Of a DNA stretch of 64,000 bases, positions 11,530 through 21,787 are shown piece by piece. The stretch covers positions 59,676,003 to 59,740,002 of the forward strand of contig NC_080164.1 of NCBI RefSeq assembly GCF_950295315.1. The letters are read 5' to 3'. Each line of letters begins with the position of its first letter. Position 1 is the first letter of the stretch. Both the position numbers and the translations under genes were made by a program. The notes under the pieces were generated by a model that saw nothing but the letters and a program-made list of their open reading frames with translations, searched no databases and was not told the DNA's origin. Source of the stretch: Erinaceus europaeus (Eukaryota; Chordata; Mammalia; Eulipotyphla; Erinaceidae).

Positions 11530-11800
11530 TATTCTTTTTTTTTTGCCTTTAGGGTTATTGCTGGGGCTCGGTACCAGCACTATGAATCCACTCCTCCTGG
11601 AGGCTATTTTTCCCATTTTGTTGCCCTTGTTATAGCTGTTGTTGTTGTTGGATAGGACAGAGAGAAGTCAAGAGAGGAGGGGAAGACAGAGAGGAGGAGA
11701 GAAAGATAGACACCTGCAGACCTGCTTTACCACTTGCGAACTGACTCCCCTGCAGGTAGGGAGCTGGGGACTCGCACTGGTCCTTTTACTTTCCCAGCCG
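11530..11800 (-). mobile_element. Long-tailed type I SINE, 5'-truncated, minus strand
   Basis: Reversed long-tail segment (GGGTTATTGCTGGGGCTCGG, AGCACTATGAATCCACTCCTCC) and type I body. The tRNA-derived head is largely lost after about 11,785. Confidence 0.88.
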
Positions 11801-12654
11801 CACTTACACCTATTATTATTACCAAGTGTCCTTCCCTTTTCCTCTTTCCTCTCAGATAAGCAAAACATTGTCTGACTTCCTCTGATGTTTTGCAGATTCT
11901 CTTCAGTAAGCTATTTGCATGGCAGTTTTGTGGTTTCCAAGTGGCTTATTTTCGTATTTTAGGCTAGAGGAAAGATGGAAAAGTGAAGGACAAAACATGT
12001 CTGCTAGCTTACCCATTTTATACTAGAAAAAAAGATTTCCCATAAAATCCACCTATTTTAAGTCAAATATCAAAAAGAACATTGCCAAATGATTTCCAGT
12101 TCTTCTGATCCATGAACTCTAATAGCTTAATAACTGAATTTTTTAGGTGAAGTAGTAAAGTCATATGCAATTGCAGTTATTTATGTGTTAAACTGTAAGA
12201 AATGGCAAACCCAATTATATTAAATCCCACTACATCTCTAAGGGATCCATGGAAGCCATTTAAGCAGAGAGACATACCATTTTCAGAGTCCACTTTGTAG
12301 TTATCTGTCTACTTAGATTTATTGTAATTTGTCCTTGGTTTGTATGTTTTTATTTGTATATAACTAACACCTATAGAGGCAACTGACAGTAGTTTAACTT
12401 TACAACTGAGGGTCAAATTCTAGTTACATGTATGAATATTTTCTAGTCTACTAATGGGGTGTAGAAAATAAGTTCTGTTGATTTTATTTAGTTTATTTTT
12501 TGCTATTTTTTGTGACATATATTGTCCACTAAGCTACTGAAAACAGAATAACCAAACAAGGACAATATTTCATGTGAGTCATAAAGTAAGAATATATACA
12601 ACACAAGCAAATGTAAATGCTATCAATTTTAACTAGTGGTTAAAATTCAAAAAG
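11801..12654. other. Unannotated DNA
   Basis: No gene or repeat family recognised. Confidence 0.45.
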
Positions 12655-12862
12655 TTTTTAAATTAATTAATTAATTTGATAGACACAGAGAAATTGAGAG
12701 GGACATGGAGAAGGAGAGAGACCTTCAGCATTGCTTTATCACTTACAAAAATTTCCCTCTGCATGTGGGGACTGGGTGTTTGAACTTGGGTTCTTGCGCA
12801 TTGTAATATGAACATTCAACCAGTTGTAAAAAATACATTCAACTACACCAACACCCAGTCCC
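12655..12862 (-). mobile_element. Type II SINE, minus strand
   Basis: AATTAATTTGATAGACACAGAG, TTCAGCATTGCTTTATCAC, CTCTGCATGTGGGGACTGG, GCGCATTGTAATATGAACATTCAACC, ending at ACACCCAGTCCC. A ~20-bp insertion near 12,825 repeats 'ATTCAAC'. Confidence 0.82.
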
Positions 12863-13045
12863 AAGAGTCAATTAGTTTTAAATCATTCAGTCCCAAGACT
12901 GAATGAGTTTTAAATGATTAATTTATTACATTACAATTTATTACATTACAATTTATTACATAATAAATACAATAATTGTAATAAATAAATAAATAATGAA
13001 TAAATAAATTGTAATAAATGCAATTTATAACAGTACAATTATAAG
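12856..13045. repeat. Tandem 32-bp duplication, hairpin and AT-rich direct repeats
   Basis: A diverged 32-bp unit beginning CAGTCCCAAGA occurs twice in tandem (12,856-12,887 and 12,888-12,919). The pairing 12,883-12,892 with 12,897-12,906 makes a perfect 10-bp stem with a CCAA loop, flanked by direct AGTTTTAAAT copies (12,874 and 12,906). Next come about 2.7 copies of ATTTATTACATTACA (12,921-12,960) and a partly complementary AATTGTAATAAAT region (12,973-13,020). Confidence 0.85.
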
Positions 13046-13059
13046 TTAAAAAAAGATTC

Positions 13060-15257
13060 ATTTTCATTTTTTTCTTTCTTTTTTATTTATAAAAAGGAAA
13101 CATTAACAAAACCTTGGATAAGAAGGGTACAACTCCACACAATTCCCACCACCAAAACTCTATATCTCATCAACTCCCCTGTTAGCTTTCCTATTCTTTA
13201 ACCCTCTAGGATGATGGACCCAAGATCATTGTGGGATGCAGAAGGTGGAAGGTCTGGCTTTTGTAATTGCTTCCCTGCTGAACATGGGCGTTGAAAGGTC
13301 AATCCATACTCTCAGCCTGCCTCTCTCTTTCTCTAGTGGTGGTGGGGCTCTGGAGAATGGGAGCTCCAGGACACATTGGTGGGATTGTCTGTCCAGGGAA
13401 GTCTGGTTGACATCATGCTAGCATCTGGCACCTGGTGGCTAAAAAGAAAGTTAACATAGAAAGCCAAACAAATTGTTGACTGATCATGGACCTAAAGGCT
13501 GGAATAGTGCAGATGAAGAGTTGGGGGGAGGGTGTCCTCCATTTTGTAGATAGCTAGTAGGCATATTTTAGTTATTTTCCAAAGGGCCTGTAGCTATACT
13601 AGATTTTTTTTTTCCTCTGAGCCTGAAATCTGATATGCATGTAGATCCAATTTATTTTCTGGGAAGATGATGTCATGGTTGGAAAAAGGACCATAAAGCT
13701 ACATCAGGGAAGAGAGTAGTTCCCTAATATGGGAAAGGGGTGTAAATATTGTTGACTGTAAACCCCATCGATTTGATGTGATCTGGGACCCATATTCAGC
13801 TTAGGAGCCTGTGTGACCTCTGCATCCCTATTGCTCTGAGCTCACATTCTGTGGTCATGAGTAGGAACATTCCAAACTACGCCAATATCGACCCATCTTC
13901 CTTAGGTGTAGCATAGAGTATGTTGTCCATCCTCCCTTCAGGGGATGGAACATTCTCTAGCATTTCAATACAAGTTGAGGGCAAGGTCAAAGGGGTCTAT
14001 TTTGGGGGTAGTCCACAAAGGGGTCTATTTTGTTGTTCCTGACAGAATTGACCGGTAACAATGCATTTATTCGAGGTCTAGGCCCATCATGTCTGTTTGT
14101 GGATCTCAGGAATCCCCAATTAGGGCCCCAACTGATGGGGTGGCCTGATAGTGACTAAAGAGTCATCATTAAAGTATGCCAGTGTCTTGCCCTTATTCAG
14201 CTTTTGTAGTCCTTGCTTTGATATGTTTAGAGTGAGAGAACTGTAATAGGAAGTAGGTAAGGAGGGTATTTAAGTCTAAGTAGACACTATTTCATTCTGA
14301 ACTTTATACTGACTCACTACAGACTATTGTATATTTCTGCTTTCAGGAAATATATATATTTTGCCCTAATTTGTGGATATATGTGAATATATGCTGTATC
14401 TCATGGGGCCTGGTCTATATCTAGGTATTGGGACTTTGCTAGTAAGTGAACCACCTGGAATGGAATTAGAGAATCCTTGAAAGGAAAGGTCTCTCTGGAG
14501 TAATGAGGGTGGAGGGTTGACATTTCATGCCTGACGTCTCTGGATACAGTCTGAAGTGAAGCATGCTGAGGTTGTACTCGTTCCATTGATTAGGTTAATA
14601 TCAGCAGATGCAGTAACATTTGGTATGAACTGAGAGAAGCATGCAGGAAAGTGAGCCCCACCCTAGAGGTTCCAGTCCTGGGGGAAATACAGTCTCTATA
14701 GTGGAAGTGGGAGGTTCCTGCTGTCTTAGGGCTTAAGAAGACAATAGGTAGTTATTGCTATAATCACATTATTGGGCAATTGGGTTAACTTTGAAAAATC
14801 CCGTTGTTAGGATTTGCTATATAATACACAACATCACCATACTTTATGTCCTTTGATATTATTTGTATATAGCTGTGTCACCGGTTGCTTCTGTTCTCCC
14901 TGGTCTAAGCTTTTAAGAGAGTCAACATATCAAAGACTCAGCCTGTATTAAAAAGACTCATCTTATGCTTTAAAAAGTGTGAGCCATTCAATCAATTTTC
15001 CCCTCTCATATTAATTAAATAGTGATTTATATGACTACAAATTAATAGGAGTGTACATAAACACCATTCCCGCCACCAAAAGACTGTGTCCCATCTCCCC
15101 CTCACCCTCATCATCCACCCTCACCCTCAACACAGGGTATTTACTTTGGTGCTGAACTCCAAATTTAGTCAAATCCTGCTTTGAGTTTCCCTTTCTGTTA
15201 TTCTTTCTCAACTTCTGTTTATGAGTGGTATCATCTCATACTCATCTTTACCTTTCT
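13060..15257 (-). other. L1D 3' UTR, long form
   Basis: It matches the 3' UTRs of L1B/C/E at both ends: 'GTACAACTCCACACAATTCCCACCACC' at 13,127 in reversed reading, and 'TGTACATAAACACCATTCCC' at 15,051. The middle block 13,515-14,330 is extra. No coding function is implied. Confidence 0.75.
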
Positions 15258-15532
15258 TTCTTAAAAAAATATTTATTTATTCTGTTTGTTGCCCTTGTAG
15301 TTACTATTGTTGTTATTATTGTTGTCATTGTTGGATAGAACAGAGAGAAATGGAGAGAGGAGGGAAAGACAGAGAGGGGAGAAAAAGATAGATACCTGCA
15401 GACCTGCTTCACTGCTTGTGAAGTGACTCCCCTGCAGGTGGGGAGCCTGGGGCTCTAACCGGGATTCTTATGCTGGTCCTTGTGATTTGCGCCACATGCA
15501 CTTAACCTGGTGCACTACTGCCCGACTCCCCA
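15258..15532 (-). mobile_element. Type I SINE inside L1D
   Basis: A full reversed type I SINE from AATATTTATTTATTCTGTTTGTTGCC to CTACTGCCCGACTCCCC. The flanks 'ATCTTTACCTTTCT' on the left and 'ATTTTTATCTTTCT' on the right are a diverged target duplication of the L1 'ATCTTTATCTTTCTGAC' segment. Confidence 0.92.
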
Positions 15533-15908
15533 TTTTTATCTTTCTGACTTAGCTCACTCAACATATTTCCTTCTAGCTCCATCCAAGATGAGTCATTGAA
15601 GGTGGGTTCATTGTTCTTCATAGCTGAGTAGTATTCTATTGTGTATATATACCACAGCTTCCTCAGACACTCATCTGTTGTTGGGCACCTGGGTTGCTTC
15701 CAGGTTTTAGGTGTTACAAATTTTACTACTATGAATATAGGTCTACACGTAGCTTTTTGGTTGGGTGTAATGGAGTCCTTGGGGTGTATCCCTAGGAGAG
15801 GAATTACTAGGTTATATGGAAGGTCCATGTCTAGCCTTGTGAGAGTTCTCCAGACTGCTCTCCACAGAGGCTGGACCAATTTATATTACCACCAGCAGTA
15901 CAGAAGGG

Positions 15909-16215
15909 TGTCATTAAATTTCGGGGCTCCAGCAGGCCGGGCTACCTTCGCAGCGGTAGACAGAGACTCGAGGTCACACGGCTGGGCAGAGAAGCTATAT
16001 TTCTTTATTCACGAAAAACGATTCAAAAACTACCCCAAACCAATCACCACACAGATCTGTCCTGCATCCTTCTCCTCTGGAGGCAGCGGAAAGGACTCTG
16101 GAAGTCCGTAGGGTTCCGGAGACGGGGAGAAAAAGAGGCGCAAAACTAGCAGGGGCTAACCCAAATCTCCCAGAGGTGGAGGGATGAGACCAAACCAATG
16201 TGAAGCATAGCAACA
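15909..16215 (-). repeat. ERV 3' LTR, complete
   Basis: 307 bp. On the minus strand it starts TGTTGCTATGCTTCACATTGG and ends TTTAATGACA, with a poly(A) signal AATAAAG in reverse near 15,998. The TG...CA ends abut the GAAGGG duplication on one side and the polypurine tract on the other. Confidence 0.87.
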
Positions 16216-16233
16216 ATTCCTCCTTTTCTTTTT
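16216..16233 (-). other. ERV polypurine tract
   Basis: On the minus strand, AAAAAGAAAAGGAGGAAT directly precedes the 3' LTR. This is the expected plus-strand primer site in reverse transcription and fixes the element's orientation. Confidence 0.85.
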
Positions 16234-16811
16234 AACTAAATGACCATAGTATCAGGAGTGTGGGGTGGACAGAAACCTATATCGTACAGGCATTTTCAAA
16301 AAGGAAACTGGCACAAACGTGGAGGAACATGTAAGCAAGCAACAAGAACCAGTGTGCTGCCAAGGGAAGGCCTGAGGGGGCTATTTTTTGCCTCTGTGGA
16401 CAAAGCTTTATCAGCTAAAGAACCTTTGCTACCTCTGTGGGCTTTTGTCTTGACAGGAATTTTTTTTTTTTTCCTGTGGGCATTACCTAGCATGGGGGCA
16501 TATGGTCTAGAGTCCCAAGACAGCTGGCTGCAGTCAGTCTTTGAGAAACCCAGCAGCATAAAGGTAAGCCGCTAGTTTTGTGCAAAGTGTCCAAGAGGTG
16601 TACCAGTGAGTCCGATAGAAGTGCCAGTCCAAAGCAGATGTCCACTGAAGAATTTCCAGGGGGTGAATTGTTGTACGTCTGTCTCGATGGGGAATGTCAG
16701 CCATCAGAATTCCGCTTTTCTGTAGAGAACTTGACACTGCAATTAACTTACTATGAAACAAAAATTGTAGCAGGTTAGAAGTTTACCACAATTGATAACT
16801 CTATTACAATT

Positions 16812-16933
16812 GGACTCTGGAAGTCCGTAAGGGATCAGGGGTGGGCAAAAGGGGATGCATGAAACTAACAGGGATAAACCAAATCTCCCAGAGGCAGGGG
16901 GATGAGACCAAACCAATGTGAAGCATAGCAACA
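16812..16933 (-). repeat. Truncated ERV 5' LTR (U3 start only)
   Basis: It matches the first ~122 bp of the 3' LTR in minus orientation. Both ends of the match are near identical, while the middle (about 16,828-16,872) differs strongly. The remaining LTR, the primer-binding site and any gag start are missing. Confidence 0.8.
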
Positions 16934-17635
16934 GAAGGGTTCCTCTGTCCCTGCAGCCTCTCCAGCATTTGTTGCTGCTGTCCTTTTTGATGTATGCCAT
17001 TCTCACAGGGGTGAGGTAGTATCTCAATGTTGGCTTTATTTGCATTTCTCTGACAATCAGAGACCTGGAGCAATTTTTCATGTGTTTGTTAGCCTTTTGG
17101 ATATCTTCTGTAGTGAATGTTCTGTTCATATCCTCTGCCCATTTTTGAATGGGGTCATTTGCTTTTTGTTGCTAAGTTTGCTGAGCTCTTTGTATATTTT
17201 GGTGATTAGTCTCTTGTCTGATGAATGGCATGTGAAGATCTTCTCCCATTCTGTGAGGGGTCTCCTTGTTTGTGTGATAGTTTCTTTGGCTGTGCAGAAG
17301 CTTTTCAATTTGATGTAGCCCCACTGATTTGTTTCTGCTTTAGTCTTCCTTGCAGTTGGGTTTGTATCATCAATGATGTCCTTGAGGTTTAGGTGGGAAC
17401 ATGTTCCACCAATGTTTTCCTCTAAGTATTTGATAGTTTCTGGTCTAACATACAGGTTCACGGTCCATTTGGAGTTAATTTTTTGTTTCTGGTGAGATAA
17501 AGTGGTTCAGTTTCATTCTTCTTCATGTTTCAACCCAGTTTTCCCAGCACCATTTATTGAAGATAGCTTCCTTTCTCCATTTAATATTTTGGGCCCCTTA
17601 TCAAAGATTAGATGTCCATAGGTGTGGGAGTAAAA

Positions 17636-17772
17636 ACAGAGATCTTAGGATGATAGAAGTAATTAAGGTGGGTTGGCAGTTTAAGTTGGTATTTATCATT
17701 GCTAACATTCAAAGATTTAATATATACTTGAACTACCTAGGGGGAAGTTCAAAGTTGAGACATTTAAGTAAT

Positions 17773-17824
<52 letters not shown>

Positions 17825-18503
17825 TAAAGAAATCATCACTGCATTAGAGAATTCTGGCAAGTTATATATTCTACTGATGCATGTCCAATGACCATTTCTG
17901 CTTCTCCCTCTTCTGAAAAGTTCTCTTTGACTAATGCAAACAGTATAATGAGCAACAAACCCATAATTAAATATTTGTGCAAATGTTTAAAATAGAGACA
18001 TTTACTTAAAATATCCTATTTTGTTTTAATTAATAAAAATTTTTAATTTAAAATCTGAACTTCTGTCATTTATCTAGTCTAGATTTCTGAGATATAGTAA
18101 TAGTCTATGATATGAAAAACTTAAAAACTGTTAATTTATAAAGGGAAAAAGGGTGTAGTAGGTTATATGTAGATACAGAAATGGTAAATATTCATTTAGC
18201 TGATTTATTTATGACTCTGATTTAAACTAGGAAATTATTTTAGTCAGTCACATTCTAGTTCCTACTTTGATTTATAGCCAAAATAAGTTAAGAATCCCAA
18301 CAGCATTCAAAAGGTGAAAAATCTAACTACTTTAGTTGGGAAAAACCACAAAATTACTTAGCAAAGCTATGTATAAGAGAAGGATGAAAGAAATAGAATT
18401 GTTATATGATGTCCTACTATAGTGTACCATCATAGATGATTTAATTATTCACCCCCTAATGTAGAAAATATCCTCTCCCATCTCCACAACTATCAAAAGA
18501 AAA
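17636..18503. other. Unannotated DNA with an (AT)n tract
   Basis: AT-rich. An (AT)n microsatellite occupies 17,770-17,822. No coding sequence recognised. Confidence 0.5.
17770..17822. repeat. (AT)n microsatellite
   Basis: AT dinucleotides with two AAA interruptions on the left. Confidence 0.93.
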
Positions 18504-18515
18504 AAAAAATCATAT

Positions 18516-18669
18516 GCATGTGGTCTGGGAGGTGGGACAGTGGGCAAAGCACTGGACTCCCAAGCATGAGGTCCTGAGTTCAATCCCCAGCAGCACATGT
18601 ACCAAAGTGATGTCTGGATCTTTCTCTCTCTCTTCCTATCTTTCTCATTAATAAATAAATAAAATTTTT
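18516..18669 (+). mobile_element. Type III SINE with target-site duplication
   Basis: GGGAGGTGGGACAGTGGGCAAAGCACTGGACTC..., box-B-like GAGTTCAATCCCC, TATCTTTCTCATTAATAAATAAATAAA. AAAAAATCATAT flanks it on both sides (18,504-18,515 and 18,670-18,681). The head is tRNA-like with an anticodon-arm-like ACTCCCAAGCATGAGG, consistent with a tRNA-derived SINE. Confidence 0.9.
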
Positions 18670-18681
18670 AAAAAATCATAT

Positions 18682-19220
18682 CCCTTGGTATCATGGAATT
18701 AAGAGCTTGAGTTTGTATTTTGACTTATAGAATAGATGAATACCCTCTTGCTGTGAAGGCTTATAACTAAAAACATAAACTATGTGCCCTTTAAGCTCTC
18801 AACACAAAATGAATGGAAAAAGGTAAAAATGCATTCATAAAAAGGAAGCGAATGAAAGTCACAGTCCATAGAAATTCTGAGATTTTATTGAGAAATGAAT
18901 ATTCCATATTTTCTTCTGGTTTGAGGGAATGTTGTTCATTTGGGCCTCCTTCTGATAATCACTATGGATTTTGTCGGTTTGAGATTACCTTCATAATACT
19001 TGTAAAGCATTTTTATCTATCTGTAAAACAAGCCTTAATTCTTTCATGGGTCTTAGCAAAGGAAATCATGACCACATCTATGATTTTTCCCTTGTCCATT
19101 GGCCATATTTTACTTAATTTTTTTATTATTAACTGATGAAGTTATATCTAAGAAGTAGTTTTATTTTCAGGAGGTTCTTACCTCTTCTATTACATCTTTA
19201 AATTTTGTCTGTTCAGTTTT
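18682..19220. other. Unannotated DNA
   Basis: No gene or repeat family recognised. A 107-codon open frame at 18,813-19,136 has no family resemblance I can name. Confidence 0.4.
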
Positions 19221-19256
19221 GGGAGGGCCGTGGAGACAATATAATGGTTATGTTAA
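19221..19256 (+). mobile_element. Type IV SINE, left half (host of L1C)
   Basis: GGGAGGGCCGTGGAGACAAT continuing to ATAATGGTTATG is the head of a type IV SINE (compare 47,800). It stops at the A-run where L1C begins. Its other half lies 23 kb away at 42,585. Confidence 0.8.
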
Positions 19257-19270
19257 AAAAAAAAAAAAAG

Positions 19271-20425
19271 GGTTCCCAGAAGATGGCAGACTGAGAAGCT
19301 GCTAGTGGCTTGAGCTCTGACCACATCTTCTGGAAATGGTAGGATTTTCTGCCTATAGTAGGCCAGTCAATAAGGGGTCCTAGCGGTGACACCAAGGAAG
19401 TGACTATAACTTAATTTGGGTTAAAAAAGAGTAGAAAAAAAGGGGAAAAATTTTCTTTCTTTTAAATTATTAAGCACACCTCCTCCCCTTTCCCCCCCCA
19501 TAACCAGTCCCTGGGGACCAGCTCCTAGCAGGCTCCCCTGCTGAGCCTCTTTCTTTACCAAGATTCCTGTCCCACCAGGGAGTATCATTCATTCTAAGTC
19601 TATACCCTTCTGAAACCTCTGGCCTTTTTTCTTTCTAAGTAACCACCTCCCCACCTCACCCCACATAGTATATTAAATAATTAAAAATAAATAAAAAAAA
19701 AACTCTTTCCTTTCACCGCTCTTTTATGACTGTTCTTTTTCTTATCTTTTTCTTTTTTCTCTCTATTTTTTTTTCTTTATCTCATTCTTGTCATCCTTTC
19801 TTTTTAATCCTACAGCTTCCAAAGCAACAGGCCCCATCCCCTACACCACCAGTGTGCTTTTTTGAATTCACTGATACACATTAGGGAATTAATTAGGGGA
19901 AGAATTCTGACACAGAGTTGGACTCCCATTGCGAGTATCTCTGCTCAACTTCCCTTCCTCCTTTAGCTACCCTTAGAATATACAGTGGATAGTAGATTTG
20001 CATAACTGTCCATTTCAGCTATCCTTGTCTAGTCCTGAGGGTTTTTTTTTTCTCTTTCTTAACAATCACCTGCCTATGATCATGAGGTATGAGGTAATCT
20101 GGGAAAGGTTTTTTTTTTTTTTTTTTCCCTGCTCTGTTTTATTATTAATATTATATAAAGGCATATATCTTCCCACCCCTTTAGGTTGATCAGAATTAAC
20201 TCTTAGGGTATCTTTCATTGATAGGGTAGTGGGCATCTTATCTATTGTGGGAGGAACTTGTCTCGTTACTCCTACCTCCTCTACAGACTCTTCCCTCCCT
20301 CCTCCTCCTAGCTAATTAAAAAAATTAAATTAAATTAAATTAAAAATAAAGTAATCAAAAAAAACTTTCCTTTCACTGCTCTTAAATTACAGCTCTTTTT
20401 CTTATCTTTTCTCTTTTATTTTTTC
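19271..20425 (+). promoter_or_regulatory. L1C 5' UTR, outer part
   Basis: The promoter start AGAAGATGGCAGACTGAG holds the AAGATGGC motif (YY1-type) known at L1 5' ends. Next come a promoter-proximal module with GGCCAGTCAATAAGGGG, then pyrimidine-rich and (TAAAT)-like runs. It is collinear with L1F 60,648-61,805. The element lost promoter-to-ORF continuity when L1B inserted at 20,441. Confidence 0.82.
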
Positions 20426-20440
20426 TCTCGTCTCTTTTTT

Positions 20441-21787
20441 TTTTTTAAATTTTTTATTTAAGAAAGGATTAGTGAACAAAAGCATAAGGTAGGAGGGGTA
20501 CAACTCCACACAATTCCCAACACCCAATCCCCATAACCCACCCCCTCCCATGGTAGCTTTCCCATTCTCTATCCCTCTGGGAGCATGGACCCAGGGTCGT
20601 TGAGGGTTGCAGAAGGTAGAAGGTCTGGCTTCTGTAATTGCTTCCCCGCTGAACATGGGTGTTGACTGGTCGGTCCATACCCCCAGTCTGCCTCTCTCTT
20701 TCCCTAGTAGGGTGTGACTCTGGGGAAGCTGAGCTCCAGGACACATTGGTGGGGTCTTCAATCCAGGGAAGCCTAGACAGCATCCAGGTGGCATCTGGAA
20801 CCTGGTGATTGAAAAGAGAGTTAACATATGAAGCCAAACAATTTGTTGAGCAATCATGGATCCCAAGCTTGGAATAGTGGAGAGGAAGTGTTAGGGAGGT
20901 ACTCACTGCAAACTTCAGTGTAGTCCTGCTTTCAGGTATATATTTTGCAGTAGTTTATGGATACGTGTGCACATAAGCTCTCTCTCATAGAAACTGGTGT
21001 ATATCTAGGTTATGGGACTTTGTTAGAAAGTGAACTACCTGAGATGAAATTAGAGTGTACTATTAAAGGAAAGGTCTTACCCGAGTAATGAAGCTGAAGG
21101 GTTGTCATTCCACACGTGAAGTCTCTGGATACATTCTGAGGTGAAGCATGTTGAGGTAGCAATCGTTGCTTTGGTTAGGTTGTGATCGGCAGATGCAATG
21201 TTATTTGGTTTGGATTGGGAGATGCATACGGGAAAGTGGGCCCTATCCAAGGGTTCCAGGATGGGGGAAGTAGGGGCTCTATAGTGAAGATGTGAGGTTC
21301 CTGCTGTCTTAGGGTTCAAAAAGACAATAGATAGTTAATATTATCATCACATTATTTGTTAATTGGGTTAACTTTGAAATGTCCCTTTGTTATGGTTTGC
21401 TGGACAGTATCCAGTATCTTGTAAATAGCTGTGCTATTGGAAGCTTCTAATCTACTTGGTCTAGGCTTTTGAGAGAGTCCGCATATCAAATACATAGCCT
21501 ATATATTAAAAAGATTCAGTTTGTCTTTTGAGAAACTTTGAGACATACAATTGATTTCCCCCTCTCATATTAATTAGCTACTGATTTATATGTCTACATT
21601 TTGCTAGGAGTGTACATAAACACCATTCCCACCACCAAAGGACTGTGACCCATCCCACCCGCCCACTCCCACCCCCCACTGGCCCAGGAAGCTACATGCC
21701 TACCCCTCACCACAGGGTTTTTACTTTGGTGCCCTACTTACAATTTGATCAGGTCCTGATTTTAGTTTCCCTTTCAGATCTTCTTAG
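20441..21787 (-). other. L1B 3' UTR and A-tail
   Basis: About 1.35 kb running from the ORF2 stop to a T-rich end on the + strand. It is collinear with the L1C (41,198-42,522) and L1E (50,840-52,176) 3' UTRs and lacks the ~800-bp block of L1D. Confidence 0.88.

Larger units (their letters stand above)
15903..16939 (-). mobile_element. Internally deleted class II-type ERV in L1D
   Basis: Bounded by 6-bp GAAGGG duplications (15,903-15,908 and 16,934-16,939). In minus orientation the order is a 122-bp piece of 5' LTR, about 580 bp of non-coding internal sequence, a polypurine tract, then a complete 307-bp 3' LTR. No gag, pol or env similarity is recognised inside. The 6-bp duplication fits class II ERVs. 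The left and right LTR ends are both intact, so the loss is internal. Confidence 0.85.
15533..17620 (-). pseudogene. L1D ORF2 C-terminal half, ERV-interrupted
   Basis: Minus-strand frames give the L1 ORF2 C-terminal part. 17,461-17,126 reads [18 protein letters not shown] into [12 protein letters not shown]. 17,129-16,940 reads [17 protein letters not shown] and [16 protein letters not shown]. After the ERV, 15,879-15,533 reads [12 protein letters not shown] and PTTDECLRKLWYI and ends near SQKDK. The zinc-knuckle-like C-X3-C...H...C begins at CWRGC and is split by the ERV. The endonuclease and reverse transcriptase regions are absent because of 5' truncation. Frameshifts separate the pieces, so it is dead. 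Confidence 0.85.
13060..17635 (-). mobile_element. L1D: old, 5'-truncated L1, interrupted twice
   Basis: A minus-strand L1 whose 3' end (A-rich tail, then 3' UTR) begins at about 13,060 on the + strand. It carries an ORF2 3' part at 15,533-15,902 and 16,940-17,620 and stops abruptly at about 17,635. A type I SINE (15,258-15,532) and an ERV (15,903-16,939) sit inside it. Its 3' UTR holds roughly 800 bp (about 13,515-14,330) that the younger L1B, L1C and L1E 3' UTRs lack. Sequence divergence from the young copies is visibly higher. Confidence 0.85.

Noticed and set aside
15641..16111. A 156-codon plus-strand open frame
   Set aside because: It runs antisense through L1D ORF2 and then into the ERV LTR; a chance chimera.
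16234..16811. Possible gag or env remains inside the ERV in L1D
   Set aside because: No frame shows retroviral motifs; only the LTRs, polypurine tract and target duplication are supported.
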